Source of the DNA: JBBQAA01 sp038276395
Lineage (GTDB): Bacteria > Actinomycetota > Thermoleophilia > Solirubrobacterales > Solirubrobacteraceae
Reading direction: 5' to 3'
Assembly (NCBI GenBank): GCA_038276395.1
Contig: JBBQAA010000011.1
Coordinates: 1-30,411, forward strand
DNA length: 30,411 nt
A program made the position numbers and the translations under genes. The notes under the pieces are model-generated. The model was not told the origin of the DNA, did not search any database, and saw only the letters and a program-made list of their open reading frames with translations. How positions within the stretch are numbered: position 1 is the first letter of the stretch; every line of letters starts with the position of its first letter. Positions 13,621 to 21,257 of the stretch are shown here, in pieces.

Positions 13621-14750
13621 GCCTCCACGAGCTCTCCGACGAGCAGCGGGAGATCCGCGACCTCGCCCGGCGCTTCGCCGACGAGCGCGTGGCGCCGAAC
13701 GCCGCGGCTTGGGATCGGGAGAAGGCCTTTCCCCGGGACGCGCTGCGCGAGCTCGGGGAGCTCGGCCTGCTCGGGGTCTGCGTGCCCGCCGAGCTCGGCG
13801 GGGCGGGGGCGGATTTCCTCTCCTACCTGCTCGTGCTCGAGGAGCTCTCGCGCGGCGACGCCGGCCTCGGCGTGACCGTGGCGGTGCACACGAGTGCCGG
13901 GACGCTGCCGCTGATCGACCACGGCACCCGCGAGCAGCGCGAGCGCCTCGTGCCGCCGCTCGCCCAGGGCCACGAGCTCGCCGCCTTCGCGCTGACCGAG
14001 GCCGAAGCGGGCTCCGATGCCGGCGCGCTGCGGACCAAGGCCGACGCCGAGGGCCGCCTCACCGGCCAGAAGCAGTGGATCACCAACGGCTCCCACGCCC
14101 ACGTCTTCACGGTCTTCGCCCGCGATCACGATCCGCCTCACCCGATCTCGGCCTGGGTCGTCCGCCGCGGCGCGCCCGGCTTCGCCGCCGTCCGCGAGGA
14201 GGACAAGCTCGGCCTGCGCTCCTCCTCCACAGCCGATCTCGTGCTCGAGCAGACGCCCGGGGAGCGCCTGGGCGCCCCCGGCGGCGGGATGCGCGTGGCG
14301 CTCCAGACGCTCGACGGTGGGCGGATCGGGATCGCCGCCCAGGCCGTCGGGATCGCCCAGGCTGGGCTCGACGTGGCCGTGACCCACGCGCGCGAGCGCC
14401 GCGCCTTCGGGCGCCCGATCGGCGCCCAGGGCCAGATCCAGTCAAAGCTCGCCGAGATGCAGACGGAGATCGAGGCGGCCCGCGCGCTCACCTGGCGCGC
14501 CGCGCGCCTGAAGGACGCCGGGCGTCCGCACGGCGTCGAGGGCGCGCAGGCGAAGCTCCTCGCCTCTCGCGTGGCCCGGGTCCAGACGGCGGAGGCCATC
14601 CAGGTCCTCGGCGGCTACGGCTACACCAAGGAGCTGCCGGCGGAGCGCTACTACCGCGACGCCAAGGTCACGGAGATCTACGAGGGAACGAGCGAGATCC
14701 AGCGCCTCGTGATCGCCCGCGCGCTGCTCGGCGACGCGGCCCGGGGCTGA
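13617..14750 (+). CDS. Acyl-CoA dehydrogenase
   Basis: 377 aa from GTG 13617, which overlaps the HAD stop (GTGA). FAD enzyme oxidising acyl-CoA to enoyl-CoA. Seen: SLHELSDEQREIRDLARRFA at the N-terminus, FALTEAEAGSDAGALRTKA, GQKQWITNGS, RRAFGRPIGAQGQIQSKLAE, QVLGGYGYTKELPAERYYRD, and catalytic Glu356 in EIYEGTSEIQRLVIARALLG. This is the SCAD/branched-chain class, similar in length and layout to the enzyme at 7649-8782 but clearly diverged, so the two probably differ in substrate. Electrons should go to the ETF encoded at 22768-24544. The long open frame upstream in the same phase is antisense/shadow of the HAD and thiolase genes. Confidence 0.95.
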   Translation: MSLHELSDEQREIRDLARRFADERVAPNAAAWDREKAFPRDALRELGELGLLGVCVPAELGGAGADFLSYLLVLEELSRGDAGLGVTVAVHTSAGTLPLIDHGTREQRERLVPPLAQGHELAAFALTEAEAGSDAGALRTKADAEGRLTGQKQWITNGSHAHVFTVFARDHDPPHPISAWVVRRGAPGFAAVREEDKLGLRSSSTADLVLEQTPGERLGAPGGGMRVALQTLDGGRIGIAAQAVGIAQAGLDVAVTHARERRAFGRPIGAQGQIQSKLAEMQTEIEAARALTWRAARLKDAGRPHGVEGAQAKLLASRVARVQTAEAIQVLGGYGYTKELPAERYYRDAKVTEIYEGTSEIQRLVIARALLGDAARG

Positions 14751-14901
14751 CGGGACGGACCTGCCGGTGCTCGCCGCGCGCGCGGCGTTCCTGCACCTGT
14801 GGGCGCTCCACGACCACAACTGCGGGAACGGCCGAGCGGGACGTATGTCAAGTTTCGCAGGCGGCGCAACTCCTGGGAAGGGCCTGTGTTCGACTCAGCA
14901 G

Positions 14902-14980
14902 AACCGGCCCCCGCGCTCTGGACGGCGAGGGTGAAGCGATAGGCCGGTCAACCGTCCATCAAGACTCAGGAGGCTCTCTG
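14902..14980 (+). promoter_or_regulatory. Candidate structured 5' leader of the Ig-like protein
   Basis: Two perfect 7-bp complementarities interleave. ACCGGCC (14903-14909) can pair with GGCCGGT (14942-14948), and TGGACGG (14919-14925) with CCGTCCA (14952-14958). The order A-B-A'-B' gives a pseudoknot or two mutually exclusive hairpins. They are followed by AGGAGG (14969-14974) and the ATG at 14981. It does not match the cobalamin, ydaO or GEMM consensus features I know. The rest of the 230-bp gap (14751-14901) holds no recognisable gene. Confidence 0.4.
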
Positions 14981-16237
14981 ATGAGAGGTCGCTTCGCCGT
15001 GCCCGTCGCGCTGCTCGCGACGGTCGCCGTCCCCGCCAGTGCGCAGGCCGGCATCAAGCATCATGGCCACAAGCATTCCGGCTACTACGGCCAGAAGGTC
15101 AGCATCAACGCCACCCCCAACCCCGACGTCACGGGCACGCCGCTCACCATCTACGGCCAGCTGCGGGCTCATGACGTCTCGGACCGCCTGGTGCTCCTGT
15201 GGCACCGCGTCGCGGGCCAGCGCCGCTTCACCGTCATCCAGAAGACCCACACGGACGCGACGGGCTTCTATCGGTTCAATCGCGCCGACGGCATCGTGCG
15301 CACGAACCGCAACTGGTTCGTCCGCTCCGCGGGCGCCCAGAGCCGCACCGTTCACGAGCGCGTTTACGCCGAGGTGTCCCCCGCGACCCCGCTGAGCCCG
15401 GCGCTCACGCATCGCGTCGTCAGGTTCTCGGGCACGGTCACGCCCGGCGGCGCCCATCGCGGGGAGCGCGTCTTCCTGCAGGCGCAGGACGGCCTGAACG
15501 GCGACAAGTGGCGCAATGTCGACTCCGCCCGCGTCCTCGGCGACGGGTCCTACACGATCGATCACCGGTTCCGCCAGCCCGGAACGAAGACGGTCCGCGT
15601 GGTGCTTCCGCGCGACCGGTTCAACCTGCGCTCGGCCTCCGATCCGGTGTCGGTGGACGTGGAGCAGGCGCAGCGGATCGGGTTCACGATCAACGCGTCG
15701 GACACCTCGATCGACGCCGGCGGCTCGGTGACGGTCTCCGGTGCGCTCGCGGCGCCCGACAATGCCAACCGGACCCTCACGCTCTATGCGCGTGAGCAGT
15801 ACCGCGGGCGGTTCCACAAGGTGGGTACGACCGCGACCGACGCCGGCGGGAACTACACGTTCGGACCGCAGTCGCCGCCCCGTAACGAGATCTACCAGGT
15901 TCGCACGGGCACCGGCCGCCGCACGTCGCAGCTGTTCGTCGCCGTGCACGACGTGGTGACGGTGACCGCGAGCGCGACGACCGCGCACGTGGGCGACACG
16001 GTCGCGTTCTCCGGCAGCGTCCTGCCGAACAAGACGGGCCACGTGATCTACCTCGAGCGCAAGGGCGACGACGGGTACTTCCACGTCGTCCAGTACGGCC
16101 GTGTGCAGGCCGGCTCGACGTACTCGTTCAGCCACACGTTCGCCACGACGGGCCCGCACGTCTTCCGGGTCCTCATCCCGGGCGGCCCGGTGAACGCCCG
16201 CGGCGTCACCGACCCGGTGACGGTCGACGTCTCCTAG
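14981..16237 (+). CDS. Secreted protein with four Ig-like repeats
   Basis: 418 aa. A classic signal peptide (MRGRFAVPVALLATVAVPAS-AQA) is followed by a short His-rich stretch (GIKHHGHKHSGYYGQK). Four beta-rich repeats of about 95 residues follow, starting near residues 40, 135, 230 and 325. Each has a Gly/Thr-rich strand pattern such as RVVRFSGTVTPGG, SVTVSGALAAP and DTVAFSGSVLPNK; repeats 2 and 4 end alike in SDPVSVDVE and TDPVTVDVS. No catalytic domain, LPXTG motif or C-terminal anchor is seen, so it is probably released or loosely wall-attached, with an adhesive or structural role by inference. The start is set by AGGAGG 6 nt upstream and by the signal peptide. Its stop TAG shares CTAG with the stop of the convergent EAL gene. 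Confidence 0.85.
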   Translation: MRGRFAVPVALLATVAVPASAQAGIKHHGHKHSGYYGQKVSINATPNPDVTGTPLTIYGQLRAHDVSDRLVLLWHRVAGQRRFTVIQKTHTDATGFYRFNRADGIVRTNRNWFVRSAGAQSRTVHERVYAEVSPATPLSPALTHRVVRFSGTVTPGGAHRGERVFLQAQDGLNGDKWRNVDSARVLGDGSYTIDHRFRQPGTKTVRVVLPRDRFNLRSASDPVSVDVEQAQRIGFTINASDTSIDAGGSVTVSGALAAPDNANRTLTLYAREQYRGRFHKVGTTATDAGGNYTFGPQSPPRNEIYQVRTGTGRRTSQLFVAVHDVVTVTASATTAHVGDTVAFSGSVLPNKTGHVIYLERKGDDGYFHVVQYGRVQAGSTYSFSHTFATTGPHVFRVLIPGGPVNARGVTDPVTVDVS

Positions 16238-17115
16238 ACGTCCTCCACCCCGAGGGGCTCGTCCGGCCCCGGTCGCCTCGCGGCGGCCGGGGCCGTTCGC
16301 GTCTCCGGGCCCGCCGCGACGAACACGTGCGGCGGGGAGGAGCGGGCGAGCTCACGGGCCATCTCCTCGGCCGTGCGCTCACGCCCGCACCACCAGCCCT
16401 GGCCGAGCCGGCAGCCGAGGCCCGTCAGCCGGGCGGCCTGATCCTCGCGCTCGACGCCCTCGCCGATGACCTCGATCCCGAGGGCCCCGGCGAGCTGGAC
16501 GATCGCGGAGATGATCGGCGTGTCGGCCTCCGAGCGCGCGAGTCCGGCCACGAAGGAGCGGTCAACCTTGAGCGCATCGACGGAGAAGCGGTGGAGGTCG
16601 GCGGGCGAGGAGTACCCGGTCCCGAAGTCGTCGAGGACGAGCGAGACCCCCAGCTCGGCCAGCCGCGTGAGCACGTCCTCGGGCAGCTCGGCCTCCTCGA
16701 GCAGCGCGCTCTCGGTGATCTCGACGCGCAGTCGCCGGGGCGGGAGCTCGCTGTCGGCCAGGGCGGACTCGACCGCCTCGAAGATGCCGGGCTCGGTGAT
16801 CTCGCGCGCGGAGAGGTTGACCGAGATCCACGGCGGCTCCTCCCCCGGCCACGCCGCCGCCTCGCGGCAGGCGGCGGCGAGCATCCAGCGCCCGAGGGGG
16901 ACGATCAGGCCGCTGGCCTCGGCGACGGGGACGAACTCGTCGGCGGAGAGGCGCCCGTGGCGCGGGTGATCCCAGCGCGCGAGGGCCTCGACGCCGTGGA
17001 TGCGGCCGCTCTCGAGATCGATGATGGGCTCGAGGGCGACCTGCAGCTCGCGGTCCTCGAGCGCGCGGCGGAGCTCTGACTCCGTCCGGGTGCGCGCGAC
17101 CGCTGTGCGCCGCAT
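16234..17115 (-). CDS. EAL domain (c-di-GMP phosphodiesterase) portion of an interrupted sensor gene
   Basis: 293 aa open frame from ATG 17115. It holds a complete EAL domain: VEALARWDHP, VNLSAREI, RVEITESALLEE, LVLDDFGTGYSS, KVDRSFV and IGEGVERE, so all metal and catalytic acidic residues of active phosphodiesterases are present. It would hydrolyse c-di-GMP to pGpG. The adjacent GGDEF frame ends in YELFDQS immediately upstream in a different phase. Removing one C from the CCC run at 17118-17116 fuses the two as FDQS-MRRTAVARTR, the normal GGDEF-EAL linker. This is therefore probably the C-terminal third of one protein, cut off by an indel. If the shift is real, translation from ATG 17115 could still give a free EAL protein. 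Confidence 0.85.
   Translation of the reverse strand: MRRTAVARTRTESELRRALEDRELQVALEPIIDLESGRIHGVEALARWDHPRHGRLSADEFVPVAEASGLIVPLGRWMLAAACREAAAWPGEEPPWISVNLSAREITEPGIFEAVESALADSELPPRRLRVEITESALLEEAELPEDVLTRLAELGVSLVLDDFGTGYSSPADLHRFSVDALKVDRSFVAGLARSEADTPIISAIVQLAGALGIEVIGEGVEREDQAARLTGLGCRLGQGWWCGRERTAEEMARELARSSPPHVFVAAGPETRTAPAAARRPGPDEPLGVEDV
16265..16294. terminator. Strong hairpin inside the 3' end of the EAL gene
   Basis: Perfect GGCCCCGG / CCGGGGCC (16265-16272, 16287-16294), extended inward by further GC pairing. It starts 28 nt after the stop of the Ig-like gene, so it suits termination of that gene. On the minus strand it lies within the last codons of the EAL reading frame. Confidence 0.6.
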
Positions 17116-18691
17116 GGGACTGGTCGAAGAGCTCGTAGCGCCCGCGCCCGCGTTCCTTGGCGCCGTAGAGGGCGGCGTCGGCGTCCCGCAGCAGGCTCTC
17201 CGCGCTTGCGCCGTCCTCGGCCATGGCGATCCCGACGCTTGCGCGCACCGGTGCCTGCTGGCCGCCGAAGCTGAGCGGACGGCCGAGCACGTCGAGCAGC
17301 CGGACGGCGATCTCCTCCGCCTCCGCGGGCCCCGAGACGTCCTCGCACAAGACGGCGAACTCGTCGCCGCCGAGCCGCGCGACGGTGTCCGTCTCCCGGA
17401 CCGCGGCGCGCAGTCGCGGCGCGAAGCCGACGAGCAGCTCGTCGCCCGCTCGGTGCCCGAGCGTGTCGTTGACGCCCTTGAAGTTGTCGAGGTCGACGAA
17501 CATGACCGCGAGGGCCGCGGGCCGGCGCCCCCGCCGCGACAGGGCGAGCCCGAGGCGGTCGAGGAAGAGCAGGCGGTTCGGCAGCTCGGTCAGAGGGTCG
17601 TGGAAGGAGCGGTGGCGCATGGCGCTCTCCGCGGCCTGTCGCTCGACCGCGCCGGCGAGCAGGTTGGCGAGCGCCGAGAGGAAGTTGACGTCCTCCGGCA
17701 CGAAGCGGCGACGTTCCCGCCCGGCGGCGAGCAGGACCCCGAAGGGCCGGTTGCGGCCGCGGATCGGGACCGCGAGCCCGCTCTGCAGGCCGTCCTCGAG
17801 CAGAGCGGGGTGGACCCGGAAGCGGTGCTCGCGAGCCAGGTCCTCGGCGAGCACCGGCGCGTCGGTGGCGAGGATGAAGGCCGACGCGCTCCGCAGTGCA
17901 GCGGGAAAGGAGCGATTCCCGGCGAACAGGCCCTCCGGCACGCCGCGCGCGGCACGCGCGCGGAAGTCGCCCGCCGGGTCGTGCTCGGCGATCAGCACGA
18001 AGCTCACTCCGAGCGTGCGGGCCACGGCGTCGGCCGCCTCCTGCATCAGGCCTCCGACCGCCCGCTCGGTCAGAGCGCGTGCGCCGAACTCCGCCACCGC
18101 GGCCTGCTGCGCCTCGCGGGCGGCGAGACGGGCCTCGGCGTCATGCCGGCTCGTCACGTCCCGCATCGAGGAGACGTGACGGCCGGGCTCCACGTCTGAC
18201 TGGGCGATCACGTCGACCCGGCGCACGCGCCCGGCGGGATCCTCGAGGTCACGTTCGAACCGGACCTCCCCCCGGGCCCGGAAGATGGCCCAGGTCTCCT
18301 CGAGGGAGTTCGAGTCGGTCCACGTGTCGTCGAGGCGGAGGGAGAGGAGCTCCTCGCGCGAGCGCCCGAACAGCTCGCAGGCGGCGTCGTTGACCTGGAC
18401 GAAACGGCGCTCGTCGTCCGTGATGTAGAGCGCGTCGGCCGTCGACTCGAAGACCGCTCGGTAGTGGTGCTCGCGGCGGAGGGCCTCCGCGTCACGACGT
18501 CGCAGCGCGTTGACGAGGACCGCCACGAAGAGGGCGACCATCACGAGGGTTCCAGCGAGGACGACCCAGCCGGCCGCCTGCTCGCGCGTCACCCCCTCCC
18601 CGGCGATGAGGGCGGCGACGCCGAAGGCGGCCACGGAGAGCAGGCAGAGGATCGCCGACCGGCGCCGGGGCAGGAAGGCGATCGCCCACAC
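16562..18691 (-). CDS. PAS-GAF-GGDEF portion of an interrupted sensor gene
   Basis: The frame opens at GTG 18691. It encodes three or four membrane residues stretches (AILCLLSVAAFGVAALIAG, GWVVLAGTLVMVALFVAVLV), a PAS domain (YRAVFESTADALYITDDERR to MRDVTSRHDAE), a GAF domain (VAEFGARALTERAVGGLMQE to LLAGAVERQA) and a GGDEF domain (FHDPLTELPNRLLFLDRLGL, MFVDLDNFKGVNDTLGH, RLGGDEFAVLCEDV). The diguanylate cyclase signature is intact. The useful frame ends near 17116; the roughly 185 residues downstream to 16562 are out-of-phase read-through over the EAL region. An upstream fragment in the same frame (18698-19045) is separated only by one TGA. Confidence 0.85.
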   Translation of the reverse strand: MWAIAFLPRRRSAILCLLSVAAFGVAALIAGEGVTREQAAGWVVLAGTLVMVALFVAVLVNALRRRDAEALRREHHYRAVFESTADALYITDDERRFVQVNDAACELFGRSREELLSLRLDDTWTDSNSLEETWAIFRARGEVRFERDLEDPAGRVRRVDVIAQSDVEPGRHVSSMRDVTSRHDAEARLAAREAQQAAVAEFGARALTERAVGGLMQEAADAVARTLGVSFVLIAEHDPAGDFRARAARGVPEGLFAGNRSFPAALRSASAFILATDAPVLAEDLAREHRFRVHPALLEDGLQSGLAVPIRGRNRPFGVLLAAGRERRRFVPEDVNFLSALANLLAGAVERQAAESAMRHRSFHDPLTELPNRLLFLDRLGLALSRRGRRPAALAVMFVDLDNFKGVNDTLGHRAGDELLVGFAPRLRAAVRETDTVARLGGDEFAVLCEDVSGPAEAEEIAVRLLDVLGRPLSFGGQQAPVRASVGIAMAEDGASAESLLRDADAALYGAKERGRGRYELFDQSHAAHSGRAHPDGVRAPPRARGPRAAGRPRAHHRSRERPHPRRRGPRALGSPAPRAPLRRRVRPRRRGQRPDRPPRALDARRRLPRGGGVAGGGAAVDLGQPLRARDHRARHLRGGRVRPGRQRAPAPATARRDHRERAARGGRAARGRAHAAGRAGGLARPRRLRDRVLLARRPPPLLRRCAQG

Positions 18692-18697
18692 CGCGCT

Positions 18698-19045
18698 TCA
18701 CAGGTACAGGAGCGCCAGCGGGCTGCCGATGCCGTGGGACAGCGCCACGGCGGCGGAGATGAGCAGGATGGCCACGCCGACGAGCCACCCGTGGGCCGGG
18801 GCCGGGGTCCGCTCCGCGTAGGCGAAGATGCCGCCGGCGATCCCGAGGCCGACGCCGATCAGCACGACGAGCGCCAGGCGGTGCCCGGCAGCGAGGCGCG
18901 CGAAGAGCGCCCAGCCGAGGCAGACCAGGCACGCCGTGGCGTAGAGCGCTCCGGCCGTGCGGGCGAGCAGCCGCGCGGAGGGCTCAAGCCCGGCCGCCCC
19001 GGCGCCCTGCGGCGCGGCGTGGCGGCCATCTCGAACTCGGCTCAC
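18698..19045 (-). CDS. N-terminal membrane sensor fragment of the interrupted GGDEF-EAL gene
   Basis: 115 aa from GTG 19045, in the same frame as the PAS-GAF-GGDEF segment. It contains about four transmembrane helices (GALYATACLVCLGWALFARL, LALVVLIGVGLGIAGGIFAY, LVGVAILLISAAVALSHGIG), a MASE-like sensor. It ends LALLYL-TGA (18700-18698), and the next codons read SAVWAIAFLPRRRSA, continuing the membrane domain without a gap. A single TGG-to-TGA change would explain it. The GTG start is supported by a CAGACT -10-like box 6 nt upstream (19057-19052). A GTG 9 nt after the stop could allow re-initiation. Confidence 0.7.
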   Translation of the reverse strand: MSRVRDGRHAAPQGAGAAGLEPSARLLARTAGALYATACLVCLGWALFARLAAGHRLALVVLIGVGLGIAGGIFAYAERTPAPAHGWLVGVAILLISAAVALSHGIGSPLALLYL

Positions 19046-19128
19046 AACGCCAGTCTGCCCGCGATCGCGGCGGTAACCCAAGGCCGAGGCCGCCGGTCCT
19101 CAGCCGAGCCCGCGCTCCTTGCACTCCT

Positions 19129-19134
19129 TACACT
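19129..19134 (+). promoter_or_regulatory. -10-like TACACT box for the mutase large subunit
   Basis: TACACT ends 7 nt before ATG 19142, with no Shine-Dalgarno in between. The same hexamer precedes the B12-binding subunit at 22269, so the two subunits may share promoter class. Confidence 0.5.
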
Positions 19135-19141
19135 CCGCGCG

Positions 19142-20812
19142 ATGGCGACCACGTCCCCTCAGACGCCGCTCGAGGGCTGGGAGGAGGCCTACGGGCGGGC
19201 GCCCGAGCGCGACGCCGAGTTCTCCACCATGTCCGGGGAGGATGTCCGCCCGCTCTACACGGCGGCCGACCTCTCGGGTGACGATCCCGCCCACCCCACG
19301 ATCGGCGTGCCGGGCGCCTATCCCTTCACCCGCGGGGTCTACCCCTCGATGTACCGGGGGCGGCTGTGGACGATGCGGCAGTTCGCGGGGTTCGGCACGG
19401 CGGAGGAGACCAACGAGCGCTTTCACTACCTGCTCGCGCACGGGCAGACGGGGCTCTCGACGGCGTTCGACATGCCGTCGCTCATGGGCCACGACTCCGA
19501 CCATCCGCGCTCGGAGGGGGAGGTCGGCCGGGAGGGCGTCGCGCTCGACACGCTGGACGACATGGAGACGCTGTTCGGGGGGATCGACCTCGGCGCGGTC
19601 TCGGTCTCGATGACGATCAACGCGCCGGCGGCGATCATGCTCGCCTTCTACGTCGTGGCGGCGGAAACTAACCCCGCCCACCCCATCCCCCCCGAGGCGC
19701 TGGCGGGGACGATCCAGACCGACATCCTCAAGGAGTACATCGCCCAGAAGGAGTGGTGCTTCCCCGTCGACCCGGCGATGCGCCTCGTGGGGGACATGAT
19801 CGAGTGGTGCGCGGAGCGGATGCCGCGCTGGCATCCGGTGTCGATCTCGGGCTACCACATCCGGGAGGCGGGCTCGACGGCGGCGCAGGAGCTCGCCTTC
19901 ACGCTGAAGGACGGCCTGACCTACGTCGAGGAGGTCGTCGCGCGGGGGATGGACGTCGACGCGTTCGCGCCGCGGCTGTCGTTCTTCTGGAACGCCCACA
20001 TCGACTTCTTCGAGGAGATCGCCAAGTACCGCGCCGCGCGGCGGATCTGGGCACGGGAGCTCAGGGACACCTTCGGCGCGAAGGACCCGCGGTCCTGGCT
20101 CATGCGCTTCCACACCCAGACCGCGGGTGTCTCCCTGACCGCCCAGCAGCCGCTCAACAACATTGTGCGCACGGCGATCGAGGCGCTCGCCGGCGTACTC
20201 GGCGGCACGCAGTCGCTGCACACGAACTCCTTCGACGAGGCGCTCGCGCTGCCCACCGAGGAGGCCGTGCGGGTCGCGCTCCGCACCCAGCAGATCATCG
20301 CCCACGAGACCGGGGTGACGAGCACGATCGACCCGCTCGGCGGCTCCTACTTCCTCGAGGCGCTCACCGACACCCTGGAGGCGCGCGCCTACGAGTACTT
20401 CGGCAAGATCGACGAGCTCGGCGGCATGGTCGAGGCGGTCAAGCGCGGCTACCCCCAGCGGGAGATCGCCGACGCCGCCTTCCGCTTCCAGTCAGAGCTC
20501 GAGGACGGCATCCGCACGCAGGTCGGCGTCACCGCCTTCCAGGAGGACGGCGGTGAGGCCCCCCTTCCGCTCCTGCGGATCGACCCGGCGCTCGAGCGCA
20601 AGCAGATCGGCCGCGTGCAGGCCGTGCGCGCCCGCCGCGACACCGGCCGCGTCGAGACCGCCCTGAGCGTCCTGCGCGAGCGAGCCGCCCGCGAGGGGGA
20701 GAACCTCATGGAGCCCCTGCTCGACGCCGCCCGTGCCCACGCCACCGAGGGCGAGATCGTCCAGGCGCTGCAGGCCGTCTTCGGCACCTACACCGAGACG
20801 CCGGTCTTCTGA
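19142..20812 (+). CDS. icmA: Acyl-CoA mutase large subunit, isobutyryl-CoA mutase type
   Basis: 556 aa, the size of IcmA-type subunits that lack the fused cobalamin domain. TIM-barrel acyl-CoA mutase: YPFTRGVYPSMYRGRLWTMR, QTGLSTAFDMPSLMGHDSDH, VSVSMTINAPA, GTIQTDILKEYIAQKEW, SISGYHIREAGSTAAQELAF, FAPRLSFFW, HTQTAGVSLTAQQPLNNIVR and DPLGGSYFLE. CoA/substrate residues R74, T77 and R79 are kept. The two positions that separate mutases are F81 (Tyr89 in Propionibacterium methylmalonyl-CoA mutase, Phe80 in IcmA) and Q202 (Arg207 there, Gln198 in IcmA). Both match isobutyryl-CoA mutase, which interconverts isobutyryl- and n-butyryl-CoA. Its cobalamin subunit is at 22269-22679 and its likely chaperone MeaB at 6305-7276. 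The general family is certain; the substrate is inferred from two residues. Confidence 0.9.
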   Translation: MATTSPQTPLEGWEEAYGRAPERDAEFSTMSGEDVRPLYTAADLSGDDPAHPTIGVPGAYPFTRGVYPSMYRGRLWTMRQFAGFGTAEETNERFHYLLAHGQTGLSTAFDMPSLMGHDSDHPRSEGEVGREGVALDTLDDMETLFGGIDLGAVSVSMTINAPAAIMLAFYVVAAETNPAHPIPPEALAGTIQTDILKEYIAQKEWCFPVDPAMRLVGDMIEWCAERMPRWHPVSISGYHIREAGSTAAQELAFTLKDGLTYVEEVVARGMDVDAFAPRLSFFWNAHIDFFEEIAKYRAARRIWARELRDTFGAKDPRSWLMRFHTQTAGVSLTAQQPLNNIVRTAIEALAGVLGGTQSLHTNSFDEALALPTEEAVRVALRTQQIIAHETGVTSTIDPLGGSYFLEALTDTLEARAYEYFGKIDELGGMVEAVKRGYPQREIADAAFRFQSELEDGIRTQVGVTAFQEDGGEAPLPLLRIDPALERKQIGRVQAVRARRDTGRVETALSVLRERAAREGENLMEPLLDAARAHATEGEIVQALQAVFGTYTETPVF

Positions 20813-20861
20813 GGACGCGGAGGCCGGCGCGGCTTCCTACCCGATTCATCCCGAGCGCGGT

Positions 20862-20867
20862 CAGGAT
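20862..20867 (+). promoter_or_regulatory. -10-like CAGGAT box for the cupredoxin
   Basis: CAGGAT ends 7 nt before ATG 20875 and resembles the thiolase promoter region (TAGGATGG). It supports 20875 over the in-frame ATG at 20866. Confidence 0.35.
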
Positions 20868-20874
20868 GGTGTCC

Positions 20875-21228
20875 ATGAAGAAGCCCCTCAGCCCCCTCCT
20901 GCTCCTCCTCGCCCTGGGCGCCGCCCTCCTGTTCGCCGCCCCCGGCGGCGCCGTCACCGCCCACGCGGCGCGGACGAGCACCGTCAAGGTCAAGGACGAC
21001 TTCTTCGCGGTCAAGCGGAAGAAGCTCAGCGTCGGCAGGGGGACGAAGGTCAGGTTCTTGTGGGCGGGCTACAACCCCCACGACGTCCACGTCAAGGGCG
21101 CGCGCTCGCATTCGCGCCTGCAGACGAAGGGCAGCTACGCGTTCACGTTCAAGAAGCGGGGGACATACCACGTCTTCTGCTCGATCCACGCCTCCCTGGG
21201 GATGACGATGACGGTGGTCGTGCGGTAG
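20875..21228 (+). CDS. Secreted cupredoxin-like copper protein
   Basis: 117 aa. A signal peptide or N-terminal anchor (MKKPLSPLLLLLALGAALLF-AAPGGAVTAHA) leads to a plastocyanin-like beta-sandwich. The type-1 copper ligands are all visible: His69 in YNPHDVHV, Cys102 and His105 in VFCSIHASLGM, and Met110. The spacing C-x2-H-x4-M is normal for small blue copper proteins. It probably carries single electrons or binds copper outside the cytoplasmic membrane; the partner is unknown. It sits 62 bp after the mutase large subunit on the same strand, with its own -10-like box, so functional linkage to the mutase is doubtful. An ATG at 20866 would add three residues. Confidence 0.88.
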   Translation: MKKPLSPLLLLLALGAALLFAAPGGAVTAHAARTSTVKVKDDFFAVKRKKLSVGRGTKVRFLWAGYNPHDVHVKGARSHSRLQTKGSYAFTFKKRGTYHVFCSIHASLGMTMTVVVR

Positions 21229-21257
21229 CGCCCGCTGCAACATACCCCCGGAGTCCG

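Noticed and set aside
14751..14980. Known riboswitch classes (cobalamin, ydaO/c-di-AMP, GEMM/c-di-GMP)
   Set aside because: None of the conserved core boxes I know could be aligned; only the unclassified interleaved pairing was kept.
18698..18700. TGA read as tryptophan (alternative genetic code)
   Set aside because: TGA ends many intact genes in this window (thiolase, etf neighbours, mutase), so it is a normal stop here.
18698..18700. Selenocysteine codon
   Set aside because: The position is inside a hydrophobic membrane segment of a sensor, and no selenoprotein family or SECIS-like hairpin context is evident.
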